NCBI GenBank assembly: GCA_028820935.1
Contig: JAPPHZ010000015.1
Location: 1 to 32,257 of the forward strand
Origin: a bacterium
Lineage (GTDB): Bacteria; Actinomycetota; Acidimicrobiia; Spongiisociales; Spongiisociaceae
Length of the DNA: 32,257 bases
Direction of reading: 5' to 3'
The notes under the pieces were generated by a model, which saw nothing but the letters and a program-made list of their open reading frames with translations, searched no databases and was not told the DNA's origin. The first letter of the stretch is position 1. Each line of letters opens with the position of its first letter. The position numbers were made by a program, and so were the translations under genes. Below are positions 7,805 through 16,192 of this stretch, one piece after another.

Positions 7805-7967
7805 GGTGGTCTTTCTGTGTAATGGCGGTGTGGTATGGCGAGGCAGCGGTGTTCCTCGCAAGGCCCGCTGACGAAGGCGTACCCGCAGCGGTACGTTGAG
7901 GAAGCGGAACGCAGCGACGGGACGCCGATGGCCGCCAGAACACCCGGTTGTTCCGCAGACAGACCAC
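7805..7967. mobile_element. MITE-like palindromic element, copy 1 (between rplU and rpmA)
   Basis: A 163-bp block matches, in opposite orientation, the block at 26538-26703; I judge 85-90% identity by eye, with one shared run of about 45 identical bases. The ends are terminal inverted repeats: GTGGTCTTTCTG on the left and GTGGTCTGTCTG on the reverse complement of the right (11 of 12). A TA dinucleotide flanks each side (7803-7804, 7968-7969), as for IS630/Tc1-mariner-type insertion. The interior is an imperfect palindrome centred on GTACC-CGCAGC-GGTAC and holds no gene. The left end stops 14 nt before the rpmA start, leaving its GGAGG intact. Confidence 0.8.
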
Positions 7968-7980
7968 TAGCTCCGATTCC

Positions 7981-8295
7981 TCAACTGACGGCGCCCACAT
8001 GGGTTATCTCGAGGCGGGTGTGCCGCTGGCGATGGCCCTTCCGGCGCCGATACCCGGACTTGTTCTTGTACTTGAACACCTCGACCTTGCGGCCCTTGAC
8101 GTTGCCGAGCACCCGGGCCTTGACCTGCATTCCGGCGAGATCCTCCCTGCTGGTGAATACGGAGCCCTCGTTGTCCACCACCAGCAACGGCGTGAAGGTC
8201 ACCTCATCCCCGGCGTCCTTCATCAACTCCACGTCTATGACGTAGCCCTTGGACACCCTGGTCTGCTTGCCACCCGAGCGGATGATCGCGTACAT
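7981..8295 (-). CDS. rplU: 50S ribosomal protein bL21
   Basis: 104-aa bL21, a 23S-binding protein assembled early into the 50S subunit. The start [11 protein letters not shown], the central [18 protein letters not shown] and the C-terminal [17 protein letters not shown] are family signatures; length is normal. It starts at the ATG at 8295, 62 bp after the RNase E/G stop. The RNase E/G-rplU-rpmA-obgE order is standard in actinobacteria. The separation from rpmA by a repeat element is the unusual point. Confidence 0.97.
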   Translation of the reverse strand: MYAIIRSGGKQTRVSKGYVIDVELMKDAGDEVTFTPLLVVDNEGSVFTSREDLAGMQVKARVLGNVKGRKVEVFKYKNKSGYRRRKGHRQRHTRLEITHVGAVS

Positions 8296-8357
8296 GCCGG
8301 AAACACAACCTTTCGACCGTTACCCTGCCGGGCCCTCACCACGGCGGGACCCACGGT

Positions 8358-9911
8358 TCACATCGCAACCTTGTCGCCCACCGGACTGATCGGAACCCCC
8401 GACGTGGCGGCTTTCTCGTGGAGCACGAGCCCGCGCCCGTCACAGGTGGGACAAGGATCGGAGAAGGATTCTATCAGACCGCTGGACACATTCTTGCGGG
8501 TCATCTCGACGAGGCCGAGACTCGACACAGAGTGCACCTGAGTGGTGGTCTTGTCGGCGGCGAGCGCCGCCCGGAGCCGCTCCAGAACCGCCTCGCGGTT
8601 CTTCTTGACCTCCATATCGATGAAATCGATGACGATGATCCCCCCGATGTCTCGCAGGCGAAGCTGGCGCGCGATCTCCTCGGCGGCCTCGAGGTTGTTG
8701 TGGAGGACCGTGTCCTCGAGGTTGGCCTCGCCCACGTACTTGCCGGTGTTCACGTCGACCACCGTCAGCGCCTCGGTCCGGTCTATCACCAGGTGTCCCC
8801 CTGACGGCAGCCACACCTTGCGGTCCAGCGCCCGGCGGAGCTGATCGTCCACCCGGAACCGCGTGAACAGGCTCTGGTTGCGATCCTGGCTGAGATGCAC
8901 CCGGTCAACCAGCTCCGGGGAGACCTCCTTCAGATACTTCAGGACCGACTCGTGGGCCCGGCGATCGTCTATCAGCAGGCGCCGGAAGTCCCGCGTGAAG
9001 TGCTCTCGGATCACCCGGATCAGGAGGCTGGGCTCCTCGTGGATGAGCGTGGGCGCGGACGCACCCTTCGCGGCCTCCTCGACCTCCGCCCACTTTGCCT
9101 TGAGGCGGGCGATGTCGGCCACGATCTCCCGCCTCGATGAACCGGCCGCCGCCGTACGCACGATGAGACCGAAGCCGGGCGGGCGCTCAGCCTGGAGCAG
9201 GAGGCGCAGCCGGTTGCGTTCCGCCTCGGGCAGGCGACGGGAGATACCCAGCATGGAGTTCTTGGGTGACAGCACCAGGTGCCGGCCGGGCAGCGTCATC
9301 TGGCTGGTGAGCCGCGGTCCCTTGCTGCCCATCGGGTCCTTGTCGACCTGGACCATGAGGTGGTCGCCATGTTTGAGCTGGCGCTCGATGCGAGGTCCCC
9401 GCCCGTGCGTGCGCCGGGACGAATTCAGGTCCCCGGCGTAGATGACGCCGTTCTTCTCCGTGCCGATGTCGACGAAAGCGGCTTCCAGACCCGGAAGCAC
9501 GCTGCGCACGACACCCTTGTAGATGTTGCCGACCAGCGACTCCTGGTCCGAGCGGTGGACGTAGTGCTCCACCAGCAGCGAGCCCTCCAGCACCACGATC
9601 TGGGTCTGGTGGGGCAACACCCTGACCAGCATCTGGCGGCGTCCGGCCGCGGGAAGCGGAACCGTCCCCTCGGCGTGGGAATGCGAACGACTCCGTTGGC
9701 GGCTTCCGGGCCGGGCCGAACCCTGCTTGGGCTGTCTTCTCTTCCGCTTGGTGGCGGCCTTGGCGGCCTGCTTGGGCTTGGCCGGCAGCTCTCGTACCCG
9801 CCGGACCTTTACGGTCTTACCGCTGATCTTTCTGGTTGTTCGTTCTTCGGTCGATTCGTCGCCGACTCCGCGGCGAACTATTTCGGCTGTCTTGCGCCGA
9901 AAGAAAGGCAT
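8358..9911 (-). CDS. rne: Ribonuclease E/G family endoribonuclease
   Basis: 517 aa. It cleaves single-stranded RNA in mRNA decay and rRNA processing. Order: a basic low-complexity tail (about residues 1-95, rich in K, R, S and Q), an S1 RNA-binding domain (VGNIYKGVV...AAFVDIG), a 5'-sensor/RNase H-like region, and the catalytic DNase I-like part with the metal-binding aspartates in VVDVNTG and VIDFIDM, then the zinc-link motif CPTCDGRG near the C-terminus. The long C-terminal scaffold of E. coli RNase E is absent; the disordered part is at the N-terminus as in other actinobacteria. The symbol could equally be rng. The ATG at 9911 follows GGAGAC. A 481-bp hairpin-rich leader precedes it. Confidence 0.93.
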   Translation of the reverse strand: MPFFRRKTAEIVRRGVGDESTEERTTRKISGKTVKVRRVRELPAKPKQAAKAATKRKRRQPKQGSARPGSRQRSRSHSHAEGTVPLPAAGRRQMLVRVLPHQTQIVVLEGSLLVEHYVHRSDQESLVGNIYKGVVRSVLPGLEAAFVDIGTEKNGVIYAGDLNSSRRTHGRGPRIERQLKHGDHLMVQVDKDPMGSKGPRLTSQMTLPGRHLVLSPKNSMLGISRRLPEAERNRLRLLLQAERPPGFGLIVRTAAAGSSRREIVADIARLKAKWAEVEEAAKGASAPTLIHEEPSLLIRVIREHFTRDFRRLLIDDRRAHESVLKYLKEVSPELVDRVHLSQDRNQSLFTRFRVDDQLRRALDRKVWLPSGGHLVIDRTEALTVVDVNTGKYVGEANLEDTVLHNNLEAAEEIARQLRLRDIGGIIVIDFIDMEVKKNREAVLERLRAALAADKTTTQVHSVSSLGLVEMTRKNVSSGLIESFSDPCPTCDGRGLVLHEKAATSGVPISPVGDKVAM

Positions 9912-10392
9912 TACTGATGTCTCCTTGATCTGAAGGGACGCACACGACCAGAAGGGCGGAAACCAAGATCGATCGGACGGCGGCGCAACCAGAACGGGCA
10001 GGGAATCTGGTCAGCTGCTCCGTCACGGTCTCCGGTCCCTTCTCCTGCCGGTGCGGCTACTGCTTCGACGTATGCCGGTGGGCTACGGCCTGCGAGGACC
10101 AGCCCCGCCGGTCGGCGGCCGGCAAGGGAGGCAAACGTTTCCCATGCCGGCGACGTCTCGTTCGTTCCGTGACCTGCCGAACCTCTCGAAGGCGAGCGAA
10201 TTCTTGGCGCTCGCGCCAGATACGTCTGGTCGAAGGCTCGCAAGTCCTAGAGCCATTGCGACTTTCCCGCAATCGTCCCGGAGAGAATGCCTGCCCACGA
10301 GGAACGGTCTTCCGAAACGGGCTCGGTAGGTGGCGACTGGATGTCAGGCTCGGTCAAGCCACCACCAACCGCCGGTGATACTAACACCCGGA
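9912..10392 (-). other. Long structured leader/intergenic region upstream of RNase E/G
   Basis: No open frame here resembles a protein. Read towards RNase E/G, the segment 10192-10273 contains closely packed stems: ATTGCG/CGCAAT (10255-10273), GGCTC/GAGCC (10235-10254), CCAGA-CGTA-TCTGG (10216-10229) and either GGCG-CGAG-CGCC (10206-10217) or the alternative 7-bp GCGAGCG/CGCTCGC (10192-10214). A further GCCGG/CCGGC hairpin lies near 10110. None has a following T-run. RNase E leaders autoregulate in enterobacteria through such hairpins; whether this one does is inference. Confidence 0.5.
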
Positions 10393-11568
10393 TCAGAGAT
10401 CGCGCGCCTCCGGCCGGTCGCTGACCGGCGATCTCGATCGCCAGACCGAGTTCACTATCCCCAGCCCGCCCGCCATGGCGATCATGGCCGAACCGCCGGC
10501 GCTCATGAACGGCAGCGGGAGTCCGGTCACCGGGACCAAGCCGACGGTCATGCCGATGTTGACGAACACATGGAAGGACAGGAGCGCTGCCATGCCGACC
10601 GAGATCATGGACCCGAACGCATTGGGCGCTACCGCGGCCACGATCAGGACGCGCCATATCAGGATGGCGTAAGCGAGGATCACCGCCGAGCCGCCGATGA
10701 ATCCGAACTGCTCCCCCACCGCGGTGAATATGAAGTCGGTGGTCTGGGAGGGGATAAAGCTCAGACGGGTCTGGGTGCCCTGGAACAACCCCCTTCCGAC
10801 GAGCTGGCCGGAACCGATGGCGATCTGGCTCTGGTAGAGGTTCCAGTTGACGCCCTGCAGGTCGGAGGCCTGATCGAGGAACCCGGCGAGCCGGGCGATC
10901 TGGTAGGACTTGAGGACATCGAGTTGGAACACGGCTGTCACGCCCACCACCCCGGAAGCTCCCAGGACCAGCATCTGGCGAATGCTCGAGCCGGCCACGA
11001 AGATCATGCCCACGGTGATAAAACCCACCACCAGCATGGTGCCGAGATCGGGTTGGAGGAAGATGAGGAACCCGGGCGCCGCCGCCATCAGGAGAGCCTG
11101 TCCGAGGGACCTCCACGACAAGCGCCGCCCGGACTCCCTGGTCAGCAGGCTCGCCAGCGCGATTATCAGGGCCACCTTGGCGAACTCGGACGGCTGGAAC
11201 TGGAAGGCCCCCACGGGGATCCAACGGGTGGCGCCCTTCTGGGGTGGGGCGAACAGGACACCGATCAGGGCGATCATCATGACGCCGTAGATGAGGAACG
11301 GAAAGCGCCGGTACAGGCGGTAGTCGACCATCGAGGCCACCACGTAGGTGACCAGCGCCACGCCTGCGAAGATCATCTGCCTTCGCATGGCCGAGGTGGG
11401 ATCTCCCGTTTCCTCGTCCAGCCGCACGAACGTCGACGAGTAGACCATCACGCTGCCCAGGGCCATGAGAGCGGCCACCAGGACGAACACGATGACATCC
11501 GGCGTCGGTCTGGGACGGTCCTCGAATATCCCGCCCAAGCCATCGAGAGAGCGACCCAGCACCGCCAT
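10393..11568 (-). CDS. rodA: SEDS peptidoglycan glycosyltransferase RodA
   Basis: RodA polymerises lipid II glycan strands in the elongasome, paired with the transpeptidase PBP2. The 391-aa protein is polytopic with about ten membrane spans. The segment LVGRGLFQGTQTRLSFIP...TTDFIFTAVGEQFGF holds the SEDS catalytic region, and GLPLPFMSAGGS the conserved C-terminal loop (family PFxSxGGS). FtsW is the alternative, but the pairing with mrdA and mre genes favours RodA. The ATG at 11568 lies 3 bp after the mrdA stop, so the two are translated as a unit. Confidence 0.94.
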   Translation of the reverse strand: MAVLGRSLDGLGGIFEDRPRPTPDVIVFVLVAALMALGSVMVYSSTFVRLDEETGDPTSAMRRQMIFAGVALVTYVVASMVDYRLYRRFPFLIYGVMMIALIGVLFAPPQKGATRWIPVGAFQFQPSEFAKVALIIALASLLTRESGRRLSWRSLGQALLMAAAPGFLIFLQPDLGTMLVVGFITVGMIFVAGSSIRQMLVLGASGVVGVTAVFQLDVLKSYQIARLAGFLDQASDLQGVNWNLYQSQIAIGSGQLVGRGLFQGTQTRLSFIPSQTTDFIFTAVGEQFGFIGGSAVILAYAILIWRVLIVAAVAPNAFGSMISVGMAALLSFHVFVNIGMTVGLVPVTGLPLPFMSAGGSAMIAMAGGLGIVNSVWRSRSPVSDRPEARDL

Positions 11569-11571
11569 GCT

Positions 11572-13554
11572 CTAGCGCTCCGTATCCTCACCCGCGACCA
11601 GGGGCGTGACGTCGGTACCGAGCAGGTACTGGAATATGGCTCGTGCCGCCGGCGCCGCCACGGCGCCTCCCGAGCCGCCCTCGTCCACCATCACCGCGAC
11701 CACCCATCTTGGAGCATCGATCGGCGCCACGCCGACGAACCAGGCCGTCGAGTCGTGGAAGACGCCTTCCTGGTCGGTGAATGACTGGGCGGTACCGGTC
11801 TTGCCTCCCACCAACTCGACCAGCCCACCCAGGTCCTCGAATGCGCGCCTCGCCGTGCCGGAACGAACCACGGAGGTCAGGTCCGATCTCAGGGACGCGA
11901 CGGTTCCCGGACTGATGTCCACCGACCGGAGGACGCGGGGCTCGAGGGTTCGCAGGCGCTCCCCGTCGGCCGTCTCTATGGCGTCCGCCACTCTGGGCTG
12001 GTAGACGGTTCCCCCGTTGAGCATCGAGGCATAGGCGACCGCCATCTGGAGGGGCGTGGTGACGATCGGGCCCTGGCCGACCACGAGGTTCATGAGGTCG
12101 CCGCCGAGCCAGCCCTCCGCCCTCACCCGCCACGGCTGGTTTTCACGCCATTCCTCGAAGAGCTGGCGATCACCCAGGATTCCGTCGTGCTCGAATGGGA
12201 GGTCAACCTGGGTGGGACGACCCACCCCGACCGCTCGGGCCCACTCCTGCACTATCCCCTCCCGGTCGGTCCGGGCGTACGCCCTCCAGATCGAGAGGGC
12301 GACCTCCCAGAAGTAGATGTTGCAGGATCGGCGGAGGGCGTCGTGGAGGTTCTGTCGCCCGTCCGACTCCGGAAAGGTCCAGTTCCTCCACAGGTGCTGC
12401 GAGTCGTCGCCGAAGTTGTGCGCCAGCTGCGAGGAGCACTCGATGGTCTCCTCCGGGTTGGACACCCCCTCCGGGAAGATGTTCTCCTCCATGGCGGTCA
12501 CATAGGTGATGGACTTGAAGGTGGACGCGGGCGGCTTCACGCCCTGGATGGCCAGGTTGTTGAAAGCCTGACGCTCGGACAGTTCCTCGAAGGAGTCGAC
12601 ATCGATGCCGCCGACGAACACCTGCGGTTCGAAGGTCGGGTAGGAGGCCATGGCGAGGATGGCGCCCGTGTTCACCTCCATCACCACGGCGGTGGCTCGC
12701 TCGGTCGGCTGGGGAGTCTCGGCCGGGTCCTCCTCCTCCCGCGTCTCCTTCAGCGCGTTGGAAAGCTCGATGGCCTCGATCAGGATCCTCTCGACCTCTG
12801 CCTGGGCCTCGACGTCAAGTGTCAGCCGGACCGTGGCTCCGGGAATCGGATCGACGGTCCCGATCTCCTCGAGGATGGCGCCCTCGGGGTTTATCCGGTA
12901 TACGTGTTTCCCGGGCGCCCCCCGCAGGAACTCCTCATACTCACGCTCCACCCCGAGCTTCCCGATCGGCGTGTTGGTGTCGGATGTCGGTAGACGCTCG
13001 AGATCGCCGGGTGAGGGCAACCCCATATGACCCAGGACATGGCCCATCAGCGACCCCTGCGCGTACCCGCGAACGGGCAGAGCCCGTACCGAGACACCCG
13101 GCAGGGTGGCTCGCTGCTCCATAATCAAATAGGCCGTGTCGGCATCGATCTCGAACTCCCGCAGAGCGGCCACCTCACCCGACCGGGTGCGCTCCACCGC
13201 CTCGCGCACCTCGACGGGCGACAGCTCGAGGATGGCGGCCAGCCGCTGGAGAACATCGTCCTCGACCTCGATCGGGAGGACCGACCGGTCGATCTCGATG
13301 ACGAGCCCCGGTACGGACGTGGCCAGCACGGTGCCGTTCCGATCGACAATGTCACCGCGCGGCGCCGCGATCGGCTCGCTGCTGACGATGTTCTGGTCGG
13401 CCTCCAGCAGCCACTCCGGCCCGGCGGCCAGCTGTACGAACCACAGCCGGAAGAACAGGATCGACAACGCCCCCGTGAACAGCAGGGCCAGGATTCCCAC
13501 GCGCCAGCTGTTCGTCACCTGTTCACGACCGTCCGACCGCTTCCTGCTGCTCAT
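11572..13554 (-). CDS. mrdA: Penicillin-binding protein 2 (elongation transpeptidase)
   Basis: 660-aa class B PBP. After a short basic cytoplasmic tail comes one membrane anchor (about residues 18-38, VGILALLFTGALSILFF), a pedestal/dimerisation domain (EPIAAPRGDIVDRNG), and the transpeptidase domain with SxxK (PASTFKS, near residue 342), SxN (RRSCN, near 410) and KTG (GGKTGTAQS, near 585). The penicillin-binding serine and all three motifs are intact. The ATG at 13554 overlaps the mreD stop in an ATGA and is preferred over the upstream in-frame ATG at 13596. It cross-links peptidoglycan made by RodA. Confidence 0.94.
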   Translation of the reverse strand: MSSRKRSDGREQVTNSWRVGILALLFTGALSILFFRLWFVQLAAGPEWLLEADQNIVSSEPIAAPRGDIVDRNGTVLATSVPGLVIEIDRSVLPIEVEDDVLQRLAAILELSPVEVREAVERTRSGEVAALREFEIDADTAYLIMEQRATLPGVSVRALPVRGYAQGSLMGHVLGHMGLPSPGDLERLPTSDTNTPIGKLGVEREYEEFLRGAPGKHVYRINPEGAILEEIGTVDPIPGATVRLTLDVEAQAEVERILIEAIELSNALKETREEEDPAETPQPTERATAVVMEVNTGAILAMASYPTFEPQVFVGGIDVDSFEELSERQAFNNLAIQGVKPPASTFKSITYVTAMEENIFPEGVSNPEETIECSSQLAHNFGDDSQHLWRNWTFPESDGRQNLHDALRRSCNIYFWEVALSIWRAYARTDREGIVQEWARAVGVGRPTQVDLPFEHDGILGDRQLFEEWRENQPWRVRAEGWLGGDLMNLVVGQGPIVTTPLQMAVAYASMLNGGTVYQPRVADAIETADGERLRTLEPRVLRSVDISPGTVASLRSDLTSVVRSGTARRAFEDLGGLVELVGGKTGTAQSFTDQEGVFHDSTAWFVGVAPIDAPRWVVAVMVDEGGSGGAVAAPAARAIFQYLLGTDVTPLVAGEDTER

Positions 13555-14072
13555 ATCCGGCTCCGCATCCGGCCATGGCGCGGGCCGGCCACCCACGAGA
13601 ACAGCCTGTCGGCCAGCGGGAGAAAGCCCAGCGCCAACACCATGTTGTAGATCGGCACCAGCAGCAAAGTCCTGACTATGTCGGGGTTGCCCAGCGTGCC
13701 CTCGCCGAACAGGGTGCCTATCAGGGCGTTGGTAACCAGTGTGACCAGCGTGATGCCACCCACGGTCATCACGCCGACCGGGAGCCCGTAGTCGAACCGA
13801 TCCCGGCTCCGCACCGTGATATAGGAGCCGACCGTGAACGCCAGCCCGCTCAGACCCAGGGGCGCCGATCCGAGCATGTCAAGCAGCAGCCCGCCCACGA
13901 AACCCAGCAACACCGCCGCTTCGGGCTTGAGCCAGACCGCACCGACCACCACGATCAGCAGGACGACGTCGGGGCTCGCGCCAAGCGGCCGGATGCTGTG
14001 GAACACGCTGGTCTGGACGAGGGCCGCCGCCATCACCAGCAACAGCGAGAGCAGGAACCGGAGGCCCTCCAT
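13551..14072 (-). CDS. mreD: Rod shape-determining protein MreD
   Basis: 173-aa, almost wholly hydrophobic protein with five or six membrane spans, typical of MreD, which links MreC and the PBP2-RodA synthase in the membrane. MreD diverges strongly in sequence; the call rests on topology, length (160-180 aa usual), the LGFVGGLLLDMLGSAPLG segment characteristic of the family, and its place between mreC and mrdA. It starts at the ATG at 14072, directly adjoining the mreC stop, and its stop overlaps mrdA. Confidence 0.92.
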   Translation of the reverse strand: MEGLRFLLSLLLVMAAALVQTSVFHSIRPLGASPDVVLLIVVVGAVWLKPEAAVLLGFVGGLLLDMLGSAPLGLSGLAFTVGSYITVRSRDRFDYGLPVGVMTVGGITLVTLVTNALIGTLFGEGTLGNPDIVRTLLLVPIYNMVLALGFLPLADRLFSWVAGPRHGRMRSRI

Positions 14073-15011
14073 CTAGGCTCCCCCATCCGTTTCCCCGTCC
14101 AGAAGTTGCGGCCCGGGCGGCCAGGGGACCACCGCCACGTACTCCAGGCGTTCGAGATCCCCCATCGGCTCCACCCGGACCCTGATGGTCCCGAACTGAG
14201 GATCCGCCGCCTCGGCCACGATGCCGACATCCAAGTCCTTCGGGTAGGCGTTGGAATCTCCGTAAGGCCCGAAGGTCACCAGCAACTCGCCGCCCTCCAC
14301 CGGATCCGATGCATCGAGGATGGAGAGCTCCAGCGCTCCCGCGCCCTGTCCCGTCACCACCCCACGCTGCCCATCGGGCAGGCGCACAGTGACGGCAGGG
14401 GCCCGGCGCGACGTGATCGGAATGACGCTGGCCCCGACCTCACCGGCCTCGGATACCAAGCCGATCAGAGCCCCTTGCCCGTCGACCACCGGCTGGCCGG
14501 TGTGGACCCCGTCGCCGGTACCGCGGTCGATGGTGAGGGTCGGGTCGAGGGTTCCTCCCCGGGCCGTGACCTCGGCCGCGACCGACAGCTGGTACAGGTC
14601 CTCGCCGAGCCGCAGCGCCAGCAGGGTCTCCAGCTCGGACACCTGGGCCTCGAGGTGGCCCACCTGCGCCGCTTCCCGCTCCAAAGACTCGATCCTGTCC
14701 CGGAGGCGCTGGTTCTCCTCGCGGAGCCCGGCCAGGTTGGACAGGCCGTCCGAGAAGCTCACCACGGGGGTCACCACCGCGTTCACAGCTGCCTGGAACG
14801 GCGCGATCACCACTTGAGCGCTGTTGCGGAGGTCGGCCCCGAAACCACCTCTCGACGCCCGGATGTCAAGGGTCATGAGGGTGAGGGAGACTACGAGTAG
14901 CGCGATGGCTACGTAGGCGGACCGATCGTTCGGGGCGCCCCTCCTCCCCCTGCCTCCGGCGCGCGAGCGGTGTTGTCTACCGGCACTCGAGAGTCTTGGC
15001 GGAGCGGAGAT
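14073..15011 (-). CDS. mreC: Rod shape-determining protein MreC; start codon non-canonical or uncertain
   Basis: MreC is a bitopic periplasm-facing scaffold that activates PBP2. Visible parts: a membrane helix SAYVAIALLVVSLTLM, a coiled coil (LREENQRLRDRIESLEREAAQVGHLEAQVSELE, quoted in pieces from 14620-14730), and the beta-rich domain (TIDRGTGDGVHTGQPVV...GALIGLVSE). The first ATG (14876) would begin at the end of the membrane helix and lose the anchor. Upstream the frame is open to a TGA at 15024-15026 but contains no ATG, GTG, TTG or CTG. The best remaining candidate is ATC at 15009-15011, with GAAGGG 8 nt before it, giving 312 aa with a basic N-tail. A frameshift near the G-runs at 14940-14950 is the other explanation. 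Function is firm, start is provisional. Confidence 0.87.
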   Translation of the reverse strand: MSAPPRLSSAGRQHRSRAGGRGRRGAPNDRSAYVAIALLVVSLTLMTLDIRASRGGFGADLRNSAQVVIAPFQAAVNAVVTPVVSFSDGLSNLAGLREENQRLRDRIESLEREAAQVGHLEAQVSELETLLALRLGEDLYQLSVAAEVTARGGTLDPTLTIDRGTGDGVHTGQPVVDGQGALIGLVSEAGEVGASVIPITSRRAPAVTVRLPDGQRGVVTGQGAGALELSILDASDPVEGGELLVTFGPYGDSNAYPKDLDVGIVAEAADPQFGTIRVRVEPMGDLERLEYVAVVPWPPGPQLLDGETDGGA

Positions 15012-15070
15012 TTCCCTGGCCCTTCATTTCATCATCCGTCGGATCCGGCGCTCGGACTTCGAGCACCCTC

Positions 15071-16102
15071 CTAGAACCGGCCGGATGACTCGAGGACTCC
15101 CTGCAGGACGTCGAACTGTTCCAGGCATCGGCCGGACCCGACCACCACCGACTGGAGGGGCCGTTCGGCGATCTCGACCCGCAGGCCGGTCTCGAACGCC
15201 AGCCGGTGATGCAACACCTTGAGCAAGGCGCCCCCGCCCGTGATCGTGATGCCCACGTTCATCAGGTCGGCGGCCAACTCGGGCGGCGTGTTGTCCAGTG
15301 TGTACCGGACCGCATCGATCATCATCGATAGAGGTTCCTGGATGGCAGCCCTGACCTCGGAAGCGGTGAGCAGTACTGTCTTTGGCAGGCCGGCCACCAG
15401 GTCCCGGCCCTTCACCTCGGCGCTCGGCTCGTTGTGATACGGATAGGCCGATCCGATCGCCATCTTGATCTGCTCCGCGGTGCGCAGGCCCAGCAGGAGG
15501 TTGTGCTCCTTCTTCACCCATTCGACGATCCGCTCGTCCATGTCGTCGCCACCCACGCGGACGCTCTTCGACACCACGATGCCGCCCATGGCGATGACCG
15601 CCACCTCCGTGGTCCCTCCCCCGATATCGACCACCATCGATCCGGTGGGCTCGTTAACCGGCAATCCGCATCCGATGGCCGCCGCCATCGGCTCATCGAT
15701 GGTGAAGGCGTTGCGGGCACCGGCATGGTAGGCCGCCTCCTCCACAGCCCTCCGTTCCACCCCGGTGATGCCGGAAGGCACGCAGATCACGATCCTCGGC
15801 TTGGCCCAGCGGCGGCGGTGCACCTTCTTGATGAAGTAACGGAGCATGCGCTCGGTGATGTCGAAGTCGGCGATCACCCCGTCCCGAAGAGGCCTGATCG
15901 CCTTCACGTGCGAGGGGGTGCGGCCGATCATGCGCTTGGCGTCCATACCCACAGCCAGCGCCTCGTTGGTGTTGGTGTTGATGGCCACCACCGAAGGCTC
16001 GTTCAGCAGGACACCCTGGTTGCGGACGTAGACGAGGGTATTGGCTGTACCCAGATCGACCGCCATGTCCTGGCCGGCAACGACGAATGGGTTATCTGGC
16101 AT
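15071..16102 (-). CDS. mreB: Actin-like cell shape protein MreB
   Basis: MreB is a bacterial actin that forms membrane-associated filaments guiding lateral wall synthesis. The 343-aa protein has phosphate-1 (AVDLGTANTLVYV, residues 14-26), the adenosine/phosphate-2 motif VVDIGGGTTEVAV and the GGGALL adenosine motif near residue 290. Length matches MreB (340-350). It starts at the ATG at 16102 with AGGGA about 12 nt upstream, 90 bp after ndk. It heads the mreB-mreC-mreD-mrdA-rodA run. Confidence 0.97.
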   Translation of the reverse strand: MPDNPFVVAGQDMAVDLGTANTLVYVRNQGVLLNEPSVVAINTNTNEALAVGMDAKRMIGRTPSHVKAIRPLRDGVIADFDITERMLRYFIKKVHRRRWAKPRIVICVPSGITGVERRAVEEAAYHAGARNAFTIDEPMAAAIGCGLPVNEPTGSMVVDIGGGTTEVAVIAMGGIVVSKSVRVGGDDMDERIVEWVKKEHNLLLGLRTAEQIKMAIGSAYPYHNEPSAEVKGRDLVAGLPKTVLLTASEVRAAIQEPLSMMIDAVRYTLDNTPPELAADLMNVGITITGGGALLKVLHHRLAFETGLRVEIAERPLQSVVVGSGRCLEQFDVLQGVLESSGRF

Positions 16103-16192
16103 CGATTAAAGGTCCCTGTCGCTGGTCTCGGGCCAACTCTACCCTATGGATGGGCTCTTCGGACATCCGGCCTGTTCCGGGCTCCGTGACCA

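Noticed and set aside
7791..8000. N-terminal extension of bL27 or a small gene inside the repeat element
   Set aside because: The reading frame runs through the MITE-like element; the normal bL27 start with GGAGG lies after it.
10330..11784. A 484-codon plus-strand frame opposite rodA and mrdA
   Set aside because: Antisense shadow of rodA; His/Asp/Gly-rich composition with no recognisable fold.
15024..15521. A 165-codon minus-strand frame ending in MMK upstream of mreC
   Set aside because: It is an out-of-frame shadow of the mreB C-terminus; only its relation to the mreC start problem is of interest.
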